Assembly: GCA_934526125.1 (NCBI GenBank)
Contig: CAKSZU010000015.1
Span: 1-35,178, forward strand
Length of the DNA: 35,178 nucleotides
Direction of reading: 5' to 3'
From: an uncultured Faecalibacterium sp.
GTDB taxonomy: Bacteria > Bacillota > Clostridia > Oscillospirales > Ruminococcaceae
A program made the translations under genes and the position numbers. The notes under the pieces are model-generated. The model ran no database searches and was not told the origin of the DNA. It saw only the letters and a list, made by a program, of their open reading frames with translations. Positions 1 to 8,098 of this stretch are shown one piece after another (position 1 is the first letter of the stretch; the number at the start of each line of letters is the position of its first letter).

Positions 1-1
1 T

Positions 2-75
<74 letters not shown>

Positions 76-82
76 TTTATGT

Positions 83-157
83 GGTGCCTTTAGCGTAGTC
101 GGTTAACGCGCCAGATTGTGGATCTGGAGACCGTGGGTTCGAGTCCCACAAGGCACC
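83..157 (+). tRNA. tRNA-His (anticodon GUG)
   Basis: The anticodon stem CCAGA/TCTGG closes the loop TTGTGGA, giving anticodon GTG. An eight-pair acceptor stem, GGTGCCTT with AAGGCACC, includes the extra G-1:C73 pair typical of histidine tRNA. CCA is not encoded. It follows tRNA-Arg after 7 nt, so the two are probably cotranscribed and end at the hairpin at 165-202. Confidence 0.97.
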
Positions 158-164
158 CTTCAAA

Positions 165-202
165 AGAAAAGACCTGAGATCGTAAGATCTCAGGTCTTTT
201 TG
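165..202. terminator. Bidirectional intrinsic terminator between tRNAs and phage cassette
   Basis: A perfect 12-bp stem (170-181 with 186-197) has a GTAA loop. It is followed by a T-run on the plus strand and preceded by an A-rich stretch that gives a T-run on the minus strand. It ends the tRNA transcript on one side and the leftward phage cassette on the other. Confidence 0.9.
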
Positions 203-218
203 TTTTACCGGTTTCTCT

Positions 219-1514
219 TCAGCTGTTCATCTGCCGGAGGATCTCCCGGATCTGCGCGGAGGAGTAGCCCTCCTTCAGCAGCTCGGTCCGGATGGCGGTG
301 TCGCTCTTGCCCTGACTGCGGAGCCGGGCCGCGGTGTAGGGCACCGTGGTGCCGGACGAGACGCCGCTCCGGTTCACGCTCAGGTCTCCGCCCGTCAGGC
401 TGCCGCCCGTGTCGGCGGTGCTGCTCTGACGCTTCGCCGCGGCTTCCGCCTCAGTGCCGGCTTTCCCGGCGCTGCGGCTGGCCCGGGCCTGCTTGCTCTC
501 CCACTGGCTTCTGGCCAGTTCCAGCTTTTCGGCGGCAAGGGCATTGCTTGTCTGCTGCTGGCGCAGCTTGTCCTGATACTCCTGCTTTGCCTGCTCGTTT
601 TCCAGCTGCTGCTGGGTCAGGCTGTCCTGCCGCTGCTGCTCCTGCATCTTCTGGCTCCAGGCCGTATCCGCCCGGTCGGCCTCGTAGGCGCGGTTGTTGG
701 CGTAGATGTTGTAGCCGGTGCTCAGCAGGCTGCCCGCCATGGAGCCCAGACCTGCCGTGCCGGTGTAGGCCATCTGCACCGCGTCGCCGATGAGCCCCAG
801 CACGGTGATCACATTGTTGAACACCTGCTGACGCCGGGCCGACTCGTTCTGCTCCTGCCCGGAGTAATACCCGTACAGATCATCCAGCTGCCCCAGATAA
901 TCCTGATAGCGGCCGTAGTCCTGCTGGTAGGCCTTCTGATAGGCATCGCTCTTCTGTTCCAGCTGGGTGTAGTAATCCGAAAGCTCCCGGTCATAGGCGC
1001 TCCGGGCGCTCTGTTCCTGCCCGTTCAGCTGGTCGATCCGGTCCAGCAGCTCCTCGCCGCCGCTCTGGTAGGTCTCCAGTGCCAGACGGTACAGCGTGGG
1101 CACCGCCTCGTTCAGGGCACCGATCTGCTGCTGGTAGGCCTGCCGGGCCGCACTGGCCGCATAGCTGGAACCATACCCGCCGGTCAGGGCAGCGGCCTGT
1201 GCCGCCGCATCCGCGCTGGCATTCTGGGCGTTCTGGGTATAGAGCTGGGCGTACTGGCGGTACAGCGGGTCCTGTCCGTAGCTGTACCGGAATTCCTTCC
1301 GGCCCGCCAGCTCCTCCAGCAGCCCGTCGATCTGGTCCTGGTAGCGGCTCTGATAGCTGCCGGGGCGGTTCTGCTGCCACTGCTTCAGCTCCCCCGCCGC
1401 GTCCGTCACCTCCTGTGCAGGGCGGTACTCGGCCGCAGCCAGGGCATTCTCCACATCCTGACGGGTCTTCAGCCCGCCCACGGTGTAGTCCTGTTTCTTT
1501 TTTTCCTCGCTCAT
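219..1514 (-). CDS. Candidate phage ejection/internal virion protein
   Basis: This 431-residue protein is the last gene of the cassette. The start ATG at 1514 is preceded by AAGGAG; a longer reading upstream would overlap the small gene at 1528-1716. The first 220 residues are rich in Q, A, Y and S and look helical. A glycine- and alanine-rich hydrophobic stretch follows (roughly 225-275, containing VITVLGLIGDAV and LGSMAGSLLS). Then comes a strongly Q/E/K coiled-coil-like region (about 285-345), a low-complexity linker, and a helical tail ending in AQIREILRQMNS. This mix, at the distal end of a short-tailed phage head operon, resembles proteins carried in the virion and released during DNA ejection. 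No family is recognised with certainty. A tail assembly chaperone or fibre-attachment protein is possible. Confidence 0.6.
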   Translation of the reverse strand: MSEEKKKQDYTVGGLKTRQDVENALAAAEYRPAQEVTDAAGELKQWQQNRPGSYQSRYQDQIDGLLEELAGRKEFRYSYGQDPLYRQYAQLYTQNAQNASADAAAQAAALTGGYGSSYAASAARQAYQQQIGALNEAVPTLYRLALETYQSGGEELLDRIDQLNGQEQSARSAYDRELSDYYTQLEQKSDAYQKAYQQDYGRYQDYLGQLDDLYGYYSGQEQNESARRQQVFNNVITVLGLIGDAVQMAYTGTAGLGSMAGSLLSTGYNIYANNRAYEADRADTAWSQKMQEQQRQDSLTQQQLENEQAKQEYQDKLRQQQTSNALAAEKLELARSQWESKQARASRSAGKAGTEAEAAAKRQSSTADTGGSLTGGDLSVNRSGVSSGTTVPYTAARLRSQGKSDTAIRTELLKEGYSSAQIREILRQMNS

Positions 1515-1527
1515 GAAGTCTCCTTTC

Positions 1528-1716
1528 TCACGGGATACGGTCCAGCCGGGTGCAGAGTTCCTCCGAGAGGTTCTCGGTGTCCAGATTGCACAGCACATAC
1601 TGCAGCTGTTCCTGCAGCTGGTACAGATAATTCCGCAGCGCCCGCGCATCCTCCGGGTCCATGTTGTCGCTCAGCCGGGGCAGTCCGATCTTGCCCAGAC
1701 CCGCAATGCTTGCCAT
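1528..1716 (-). CDS. Small phage structural-operon protein, unknown function
   Basis: This 62-residue acidic protein contains MDPEDARALRNYLYQLQEQL, a clear amphipathic helix, followed by a second predicted helix near SEELCTRLDRI. It starts 3 nt after the stop of the upstream gene with GGAGGG as ribosome binding site, and ends 13 nt before the next start. Tight coupling suggests a virion or assembly role, perhaps as a small coiled-coil partner of a neighbour. The function is not known to me. Confidence 0.75.
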   Translation of the reverse strand: MASIAGLGKIGLPRLSDNMDPEDARALRNYLYQLQEQLQYVLCNLDTENLSEELCTRLDRIP

Positions 1717-1719
1717 CGT

Positions 1720-3591
1720 TCATCCCTCCTGTTCCATTCTGCCGCCCCGAACCGTGCCGAAGCTCTTTGCCAGGCTCCGCAGGGTGATCTGCCCGCTGCC
1801 CCGCAGCCGGAGCCGCAGCGAGCCGCACCGGCGCGGCACAAGCGGAAGATCCAGACACCGGCGCGGGCCTTCCAGCGTCCGGGCCGCGGCTTCCTCCCAT
1901 GGGCCGCCGTCATAGCTCATCTCCACGACAAGGCGGCTGCGGCAGGCGGCATCCAGCCGGAGCGTCAGGCGGGTCAGATACCGCTCTTCCGGGCTGTCCA
2001 TCCCCAGATCCCCCGTGACCAGCTCAAATGGCACCTCCTGCTCGGTCCCGGCACCGCTCTCCCCGGCCGCTTCCCGGCCGGGGTCGGCGGCCCAGAGGGC
2101 ACTGCCGTCCCAGAGGTAGAGCTGTCCGCCGGTGCTGGCCATCTCGCAGGAGCAGACATCCTCCTCATGCCAGAGTCCCCGCTCGGTATCATAGACCAGC
2201 AGCCGCACCCGGTCCTCCCGGGCGATGTGCAGGTAATACCGGCCGTCCAGTGCGCCGCCCACGGCAGCTTTCACGTTGGACAGCCGCCCCGCATCCAGCG
2301 CCGCCGAGACCTTGGCGGGGATGCTCCCATCCCATGCCATGACCCCGTCCGGCGAGAGATAATAGAGGGTCTCGTTCAGGACGCAGAGGCTCCTCGCCGC
2401 GTTCCGGGCCACACCCCGGCACCGCAGGGAGCTGAGCTGGAAATCCGACGGCCGCGAGCCGTACAATTTGTGCAGGGTATTTTCCTTGAAGAACAGCGCA
2501 TACCCCATGCAGGTGGCCGCCCCGGTAAAGGGGCCGTCGCTGCCCACGGTGACGGCATAACTGTCGGCGGCGATGCCCCGGTAGCTGAACCAGTTGGTCG
2601 GGTCGCCCAGCTTGCAGGCATAGATGACGTTTTCCCGGCTGGAACAGCCCCAGACCCGGTTGTCGCACTCGGTCAGAAACTCAAGGTCCGGCACCCGCCG
2701 TTCCACCCGGACCGCTTCCGTCAGGACCATCTCCTGCCGCTCTTCCTCGTCCAGACTGACCCACACGGCACTGCTGCCGTTGCGGATCAGTTTCCCGTAG
2801 AACTTCCCGCCGCCGGGGTCCGCCCGGAGCCGCAGCCTGTTTTCGGCCGCATCGTACACGATCCGGTCTCCGTCCAGTTCCTCCCACTGCCCGGCTTCTT
2901 CCGCGCCGGTGCCGGTGAGGGTCACGGTGTCCCAGACCCGGAAGTCCGTCCCGATCCCCTCCGCCGTCACAAGGCAGTATTCCAGCGGGATGGGGGTCCA
3001 GCTGCCGGAGGCCTCGCTGTATTCTTCCAGCGTACTTCCGGCGGCGTAGGGCTTCTCCGGGTCGGCGATCTTCAGGAATCGCTGCCCGTCTGCCGGTTCC
3101 TCCGGCTCCTGTGTGCCCTTCGCGGTTCCTTCGTAGGTCTTTCCCTCTGCGTCGCAGGGGGCAAAGGTCACGCTGATCTCCCCTGCCTCCCACAGCGCCC
3201 CCAGGGACGCAGCCGTGCCGTCCGCGGTGTCAAAGGCGATCTTGTCCGGGAAGATCAGCACCCGGGTCCCGATGCCCACCAGCGTCTTGCGGCTGTCGGC
3301 CACGGCGTTCTTCACCCGCACCGGGCGGTCGGGGTCCTCGTCCGGGGTGTAGACCAGGTCCCGCCCGCAGACGGTCAGAAGCCCGTTGAGGTGATACATC
3401 CCGTTCAGCCCGGTCAGTTCCTGCAGCTTCCGGCGGGGCATCCGGGTACTCAGGGCCGGGAAATCCCGGGCCGAGAAGTTGAGCCCGGTACTGTATTCGG
3501 CTTCGGTGCAGCCGTAGGTCTCGTTGAGCCCTCCGAAGGCCCGCAGAAGGCTGCGGGTGTTGTTCAGGCTGCTGCGGTTCGCCAGGATCAT
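1720..3591 (-). CDS. Phage tail/connector protein, probable beta-propeller
   Basis: A 623-residue protein with almost entirely beta-strand character. Recurring short motifs of the blade type (LYYLSPDGVMAWDG, RLLVYDTERGLWHEE, GGQLYLWDGSALW) suggest a propeller-like fold in the middle. The N-terminus (NNTRSLLRAFGGLNETYGCTE-like) resembles the start of phage stopper or tail-hub proteins that coat the distal portal/adaptor. The C-terminus is a separate beta-rich domain (RLTLRLDAACRSRLVVEMSYDG). The start at 3591 is preceded by the strong site AAGGAGGTGA. By position after portal, capsid and adaptor, it should close the head or form the short tail. The propeller call is inference from strand pattern; no named family is certain. 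Confidence 0.7.
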   Translation of the reverse strand: MILANRSSLNNTRSLLRAFGGLNETYGCTEAEYSTGLNFSARDFPALSTRMPRRKLQELTGLNGMYHLNGLLTVCGRDLVYTPDEDPDRPVRVKNAVADSRKTLVGIGTRVLIFPDKIAFDTADGTAASLGALWEAGEISVTFAPCDAEGKTYEGTAKGTQEPEEPADGQRFLKIADPEKPYAAGSTLEEYSEASGSWTPIPLEYCLVTAEGIGTDFRVWDTVTLTGTGAEEAGQWEELDGDRIVYDAAENRLRLRADPGGGKFYGKLIRNGSSAVWVSLDEEERQEMVLTEAVRVERRVPDLEFLTECDNRVWGCSSRENVIYACKLGDPTNWFSYRGIAADSYAVTVGSDGPFTGAATCMGYALFFKENTLHKLYGSRPSDFQLSSLRCRGVARNAARSLCVLNETLYYLSPDGVMAWDGSIPAKVSAALDAGRLSNVKAAVGGALDGRYYLHIAREDRVRLLVYDTERGLWHEEDVCSCEMASTGGQLYLWDGSALWAADPGREAAGESGAGTEQEVPFELVTGDLGMDSPEERYLTRLTLRLDAACRSRLVVEMSYDGGPWEEAAARTLEGPRRCLDLPLVPRRCGSLRLRLRGSGQITLRSLAKSFGTVRGGRMEQEG

Positions 3592-3603
3592 CGGCTCACC
3601 TCC

Positions 3604-3990
3604 TTACCAGCGCCACCGGGCGCTTTTGGGCGGCTTTGCCCGCCGCCGCAGCCACGCCGACAGCTCTGCCGCGATGCTGTTGTACTGCGCCTGCTCCCCG
3701 GCATAGCGCTCCGTCTCGCCCAGGGCCGCATCCAGCCGGGCGCAGAGATAATGGGGATACAGCGCATCGAAGGGCGGCGGCACCAGAAGCTCGGTCTCAT
3801 CCGCAAGCCCGCCCTCCTCGGGCCATGCAAGGTCTGCCCCCACACCGGCCCGGGCATTGCCGTTCGGTGCAAACAGCAGGGCACGCAGCATCCCGTCCTC
3901 CTCGCAGAGCCACCGCTGCCGGGTGCGCTCTTCCACCCGGCAGCCCGGCCGCAGCTCCCTGGTCTGTTCCAGGGCCTGTCCGACGGTCAT
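3604..3990 (-). CDS. Putative head-tail adaptor protein
   Basis: This 128-residue protein lies between the capsid/decorator pair and the large tail protein, where head-completion adaptors normally sit. It contains FDALYPHYLCARLDAALGE followed by an alanine-rich helix with YNSIAAELSAWLRRR. Helical adaptors that bind beneath the portal often have this layout. The start ATG at 3990 has an upstream GGAGG. The assignment rests on size, position and helical content only. Confidence 0.65.
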   Translation of the reverse strand: MTVGQALEQTRELRPGCRVEERTRQRWLCEEDGMLRALLFAPNGNARAGVGADLAWPEEGGLADETELLVPPPFDALYPHYLCARLDAALGETERYAGEQAQYNSIAAELSAWLRRRAKPPKSARWRW

Positions 3991-4004
3991 TGTTCCGCCT
4001 CCTT

Positions 4005-4220
4005 TCAGCCGGCCGCCGTCTCGGCGGCGGCGATCCGCGCAGCGGTGCGCTCGTCCTGCAGCTGGCTGTGTTCCAGCACCTCGGCCACCTCCGGCGGCAC
4101 CTCCACGTCCACGCCCCGGCGGATCTTGTAATTCACCCCGTTGACGCTGACGAAAAGGTCCTCCTTGTACCGGCCGTTGTCCCGGAACAGCCGGATGCGG
4201 ACATTCTTTCTCTCTTCCAT
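4005..4220 (-). CDS. Small capsid-associated protein
   Basis: A 71-residue protein immediately after the capsid gene. It begins MEERKNVRIRLFRD, has a short beta-rich core (LFVSVNGVNYKIRRG) and an acidic helical tail ending in AAAETAAG. Small proteins of this type regularly follow N4-gp56-like capsid genes and may decorate or stabilise the shell, though the role is inferred. The AAGGAG site is well placed before ATG 4220. It ends 14 nt before the next gene start. Confidence 0.75.
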   Translation of the reverse strand: MEERKNVRIRLFRDNGRYKEDLFVSVNGVNYKIRRGVDVEVPPEVAEVLEHSQLQDERTAARIAAAETAAG

Positions 4221-4252
4221 CTTCTTTCTCCTTTCCTTTGCAGACAGGCGGC

Positions 4253-5260
4253 TCAGTTGGCCGCTGCGGTAGCCGAGTAGCTGGACACGCTCTCGATCCG
4301 CACCATGTACTGCTCCACCAGACGCTCGGCGGCGCGCATTCCCTTCCAGCCCACCGAAGCGCGCTGGTTCAGAGGGTCATCGCCATAGCCCAGCTGCTTG
4401 ACGATGTGTTCCAGGCCGCCGCCCTCCAGCTCGGTGACGCCGTAGGCGTGGGCACCCAGCACCAGAGTACCGAACACCGCCATGCCCGCCGGGCAGGACG
4501 CATCCTTCCAGATCTTGGCCTCGCTGGTCTCGATAAACCGGATGTTGCCCAGCTTGCCGATCTCGCCGCGGTACATGGTCTCCGGGTCCGCATACTTGTG
4601 GGCCTCCACAAACTCGCGGCAGGTCTTGAGGTCGTAGGCTGCATAGGGGTGGATGATGGCGATGTAGCTGTCGCCGATGGGGTCGGCGTTCATGGCACCC
4701 AGCTGCGCTGCCGCCTGGAAGAACAGCTTCGGGGTCAGGGTGCAGCTCTGGTCCAGATCCTTGCGGCTGGTCACGGCAGTCTCGGTGCCGTCCGCATTCT
4801 GTCTGGGGGCATACAGCACATTGGTGCCGCCTGCCAGCACATCCCGGGTGATGCTGTCCATGGTGCGCCCGGCCTGGCTTGCCAGCACACGAGTGGCCTG
4901 CACCACGTTGTTGTCGATGGCAGTCATCTGCAGCACATCGGTCAGCGGGGTCCAGCCGCCGTACTGGTGCAGGTCGCTGGTAATGGTGGTCACGTTCAGG
5001 GCCTGCCCGTTGGGGGTGACGCCCTCGGTCAGCGGGGTTGTCGCCTTGGGCAGGCTGTCGTACTTGCGGAACTCGATGGTCTTGCCGCCATTCTGGGGCA
5101 CCGGGTAGTAATCCGCGAACTGGTCATGCACCAGCCGGGGCTCGGCCTGATCGATGAGCCTTTTCTCATAGAAGGTCTTCATCTCGGGGGACATGGACGC
5201 AGTCGCGTTCAGGGGTGCGTCCGCTGCAAACATCTGGAGATCAAAAACGTAATTTTTCAT
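4253..5260 (-). CDS. Major capsid protein, N4-gp56 family
   Basis: The 335-residue protein matches the N4-gp56-type major capsid family in length and in motifs such as TPLTEGVTPNGQ, YGGWTPLTDVLQ and DSYIAIIHPYAAYDL. It forms the procapsid shell around the scaffold. The N-terminus reads MKNYVFDLQMFAADAP. LQMFA at residues 8-12 closely resembles the LQ(L/F)FA motif where the Prp protease cuts ribosomal protein L27, so the first 11 residues are probably removed during head maturation by the protease encoded next door. The start at 5260 has AAAGGA upstream and follows a stable hairpin in the intergenic gap. Confidence 0.93.
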   Translation of the reverse strand: MKNYVFDLQMFAADAPLNATASMSPEMKTFYEKRLIDQAEPRLVHDQFADYYPVPQNGGKTIEFRKYDSLPKATTPLTEGVTPNGQALNVTTITSDLHQYGGWTPLTDVLQMTAIDNNVVQATRVLASQAGRTMDSITRDVLAGGTNVLYAPRQNADGTETAVTSRKDLDQSCTLTPKLFFQAAAQLGAMNADPIGDSYIAIIHPYAAYDLKTCREFVEAHKYADPETMYRGEIGKLGNIRFIETSEAKIWKDASCPAGMAVFGTLVLGAHAYGVTELEGGGLEHIVKQLGYGDDPLNQRASVGWKGMRAAERLVEQYMVRIESVSSYSATAAAN

Positions 5261-5292
5261 AGCATGGGTCCTTTCTTCTGTTTATTCTATCT

Positions 5293-5310
5293 CCGGCCCT
5301 TCCGGGCCGG
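5293..5310 (-). other. Hairpin upstream of capsid gene
   Basis: CCGGCCC and GGGCCGG form a perfect 7-bp GC stem with a 4-nt loop in the 58-nt gap between the Prp-scaffold and capsid genes. No T-run follows on the minus strand, so it is not a classical terminator. A protective 5' end for a capsid-rich mRNA is a reasonable guess. Confidence 0.55.
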
Positions 5311-5318
5311 TTTTCCGG

Positions 5319-6257
5319 TCAGAATGTGATCTTTGCGCCGTGGAGGGCCTGCCGTTCCAGCGCTTCCCGCTGGGCGCGGGTCATCCGGTTCACGTCGGCC
5401 CCGGTGACGGCAGCACCGCCGGGGCGGGTCCCGTTTTCGGCCGGGCGTCCCGCCCTCTGCCGGATCCGCTCCACAACGCCCTGCTCCACGGTGCGGGCCG
5501 TCCGGGCAAGGGCATCGTCATAGTGGGCCAGCCGGTAGGCGTCCGCCATCCGCATCCCGGGCAGCTGCATCAGCCGCCGCATCTCCGAGTTCTGCAGCTC
5601 CTTCTGCAGCGAGAACTCCGGCACGTCCCGGCGCATCACGGCCTCTTCCGCCGCCCAGCGGCGGTGCAGCTGTTCCACGGCGTTCCGGCCCGGGAAGTGT
5701 TCCGGCAGGGCCGGACGGGACTTTGCCGGTTCCGGGTCTGCCGGGGCAGGCTGCGGTTTTTCCGGCTCTGGCGTTTTTTCCGCCGTGTCCGGTTCCGCCT
5801 GCCCGGCCCGTTCCCCGGGCTTCAGGGTGCCGGACGCCACGGCCTGCTGCTCCTGCGCCGTACTCAGGGCCGGGGCCGCCTCGCCCTCCGCAAAGAGCTG
5901 CAGGTCCATCATGGCCTGTCCGCCCCGGTCACTCAGGTCGGCAAAGCGGAGGTTGTCCGGGTAGCGCTCCGCCAGCAGGGCAAAGCCGGTCTTGGCCAGC
6001 TCAAAGGCCCCTTCCACCCAGGGCGGGTAGGGTGCCGGTGCCGTCACCACCAGCCGGGGGCCTTCCGGTTCGTCCCAGGCATCGCTGCGGACGTTCTCTT
6101 CCCCGGCCAGCAGGCTGATCAGCGCCTGCATCAGGGTGCTGGCCCCGGCGCAGACGATATCCTGCCCTGCCGGGGCATAGCCCGCATGGCCGCCGGCTTC
6201 CAGCCGCAGGGTCGGCCCGTGGGGGCCGTCCGGTTCCGTGTAATTTACCTTGATCAT
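5319..6257 (-). CDS. Prp-type cysteine protease fused to scaffold-like domain
   Basis: Residues 1-110 form a Prp domain, the cysteine protease that trims ribosomal protein L27 in Firmicutes and the capsid and scaffold proteins in some staphylococcal phages. The catalytic pair is visible in GGHAGYA (H24) and DIVCAGAS (C36), with the 12-residue spacing of the family. The sequence MDLQLFAEGE follows, with LQLFA at 119-123 matching the known Prp cleavage motif. Beyond it come a proline/glutamate-rich linker (about 150-190) and a charged helical C-terminus to residue 312, as expected of a scaffold. The gene starts inside the portal stop (ATGA overlap) and precedes the capsid gene. I infer a polyprotein that frees its scaffold by cutting itself, in cis or trans, and also trims the capsid protein. 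Confidence 0.88.
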   Translation of the reverse strand: MIKVNYTEPDGPHGPTLRLEAGGHAGYAPAGQDIVCAGASTLMQALISLLAGEENVRSDAWDEPEGPRLVVTAPAPYPPWVEGAFELAKTGFALLAERYPDNLRFADLSDRGGQAMMDLQLFAEGEAAPALSTAQEQQAVASGTLKPGERAGQAEPDTAEKTPEPEKPQPAPADPEPAKSRPALPEHFPGRNAVEQLHRRWAAEEAVMRRDVPEFSLQKELQNSEMRRLMQLPGMRMADAYRLAHYDDALARTARTVEQGVVERIRQRAGRPAENGTRPGGAAVTGADVNRMTRAQREALERQALHGAKITF

Positions 6258-7981
6258 TGTTTCACTCCTTCCATGGCATCTGCCATTGCCTTTGTACTCA
6301 GGTTCTCCCCGGCACCGCTCAGCGTTCCGGTGAACCGGGCCAGCTGGTTCTGGGCCGCCGTCAGCCGGACGGCCAGGGTCCCGTTCTGCCGCACCCTCTG
6401 GCGCACTTTTTCGATGCCCTCAAAGTCCATCATCTCCAGCGCTGCCAGAGCCGCATCGGCATTCTGCGGGGCAAAAAAGCCCAGCTGATAGCACTCCTTG
6501 GCGGTCTCGTTCTGCGACAGGCGGCTGAAGGTAGATTTTTTCTCGGCACTGACCACGATGTCGAACACCGGCTCCCGGCTGCCCAGCTCCACACCGGCCA
6601 CGCTCTCTGCCGGGCGGGGCCGCAGCGCAGCCCCCGAAAAGGGCACGAACTCGCTGCCGCCGGTGGGGCCGACGATCCGGAACACCCGCTCTTCGTCATA
6701 GAACTGCCGCATCAGGTCGATGATGAGGTAACACTCCCGGGCAAAGGCGCGGTAGGCGCTCTTGAGCATATCCCGGCTCAGCTTGCTTCCGGCCTCCTGT
6801 AAGGCGGCGATGGCTGAAGCCGCTGTCACGCCTCCGGCCGTACCGCCCTGGGTCATGTCCCGGTTGCCGCTGATCTCTTTCAGCTCCTCGATCCGGCTGC
6901 TGCGGTAGCTCAGGCTGTTGCCCTGCAGCCCCGCCGTCTGCAGCGGCCGGAAGCTTTCCTCCCCCAGCCGCCCGGCCACATGGATGATGTCCCGGCTCAG
7001 ATCCGCCAGCTCTTCCTCGTTGACCCCCGCCGTATCGCTGAGGACATACCGCTGCTTCGAGGCCAGCAGGACATTCTCGTCCATGGCATGGTTCATCCGG
7101 TCGATGGCCATCTGGCATTCCTTCATCACATCGATGTAGCCGAACCCCGCCGGGCTGTCCTCCTCCATGAAAAGCGGATCAAAGACAAAGGGATACTTTC
7201 CGTGGTCGTAAAACCCCCGGCCTGCCAGAAGCGGGTCATCCTCGCTGGCATAGAGGACGACCCCATTGCAGAACTTGCAGTAATGGAGCAGGACCCGGCC
7301 GTTCTCATCCGGCTTTTTGTAATACCAGTCCACCACCACGCTCTTGTCGGCGGTGTCCAGCCCGCCGTCGTGGAGAAAGCGCGGAACTTCCAGCGCACTG
7401 CCGCCGTGGCCCTTCAGCTGGGGCCAGCGGGTTTCCAGCTGCTTCGTGTTCTCCATGCTCAGGGAGAAAAAGTGGGGCGAGGACTGGATGTCGTTCACTC
7501 CCGGCTCCCAGTAGAGCATCAGCAGGTTCATGGGCCGGACGGCGATCTCGCCCACGCCGCCCCGGGCCTCCGGGTCCCAGAACACCCCCTTGACGCCGGT
7601 GCCCTGCTTGAGCTTGCGCCACCAGGTATCGCTGTACACCTGTTCATAGTCCGCCTGCTCCAGAACCACCGGCAGGATGCTGGAAAGCACCCGCGCGGTC
7701 TGCTCGTCGTCCGCCGCCCGGGGCAGGACATTGGGGGCGGGATAGTTGTCCATGGCATCGGCGTGCTTGTTGGCGATGGAGTTGAACAGCCACCCGCTGG
7801 AAGGCTGCGGCTTTCCCTCCATCATGGGGTTCTGGTAATTTTTCCAGTGGCCCATCCGGAACCACAGCTCATTGTCCACCAGCCGCCGGTCCAGCGCCGC
7901 CTTTCCCGCCTTGTACTTCTGTAAGATCGCAGTGGCCTCCGCCACTTCCTCCGGCCCCACCCGGGGTCTGTTTTCGTCCAT
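6254..7981 (-). CDS. Phage portal protein
   Basis: A 575-residue portal protein of the short-tailed phage type. The N-terminal helical region carries RMGHWKNYQNP, followed by the core with WDPEARGG and IAVRPMNLLMLYWEPG. The long stem/crown helices include IDVMKECQMAIDRMNHAMDENVL and the GVTAASAIAALQEAGSKLSRDM segment typical of portals. It forms the dodecameric DNA channel at one capsid vertex and docks the terminase. The gene lies between large terminase and scaffold, as usual. Its stop overlaps the next start by 4 nt. A palindromic repeat occupies the gap before it. The start at 7981 has an AAAGGAGAA site. Confidence 0.88.
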   Translation of the reverse strand: MDENRPRVGPEEVAEATAILQKYKAGKAALDRRLVDNELWFRMGHWKNYQNPMMEGKPQPSSGWLFNSIANKHADAMDNYPAPNVLPRAADDEQTARVLSSILPVVLEQADYEQVYSDTWWRKLKQGTGVKGVFWDPEARGGVGEIAVRPMNLLMLYWEPGVNDIQSSPHFFSLSMENTKQLETRWPQLKGHGGSALEVPRFLHDGGLDTADKSVVVDWYYKKPDENGRVLLHYCKFCNGVVLYASEDDPLLAGRGFYDHGKYPFVFDPLFMEEDSPAGFGYIDVMKECQMAIDRMNHAMDENVLLASKQRYVLSDTAGVNEEELADLSRDIIHVAGRLGEESFRPLQTAGLQGNSLSYRSSRIEELKEISGNRDMTQGGTAGGVTAASAIAALQEAGSKLSRDMLKSAYRAFARECYLIIDLMRQFYDEERVFRIVGPTGGSEFVPFSGAALRPRPAESVAGVELGSREPVFDIVVSAEKKSTFSRLSQNETAKECYQLGFFAPQNADAALAALEMMDFEGIEKVRQRVRQNGTLAVRLTAAQNQLARFTGTLSGAGENLSTKAMADAMEGVKQ

Positions 7982-8026
7982 AGGTTCTCCTTTCTTTTTT
8001 CAGCAGCCCTGTCTCCAGCTGAAGCT

Positions 8027-8091
8027 GGCCTCGCAGATGTCATGGCTCTCCCTTTGGGAGAGCTGGCGAGCGAATGCGAGACTGAGAGGGC
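8027..8091. repeat. Half-copy of GCCCTCTCAGTC palindromic repeat family
   Basis: The segment runs CCTCGCAGATGTCAT, then a palindromic GGCTCTCC...GGAGAGC, then ACTGAGAGGGC at the right end. The same outer motifs recur at 15379-15524 and around 19.65-19.98 kb. It lies between the portal and large terminase genes, interrupting an otherwise tightly packed operon. Confidence 0.85.
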
Positions 8092-8098
8092 AAGCCCG

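Noticed and set aside
83..157. tRNA-His 3' end as an attachment site for the phage cassette
   Set aside because: No second copy of the tRNA 3' end was found at the other border near 9.8-10.1 kb, and no integrase is present.
1513..4131. Long plus-strand open frame (872 codons) across the phage genes
   Set aside because: It is a shadow of the high-GC minus-strand genes. The translation has no domain pattern, and the opposite-strand genes have ribosome binding sites and family motifs.
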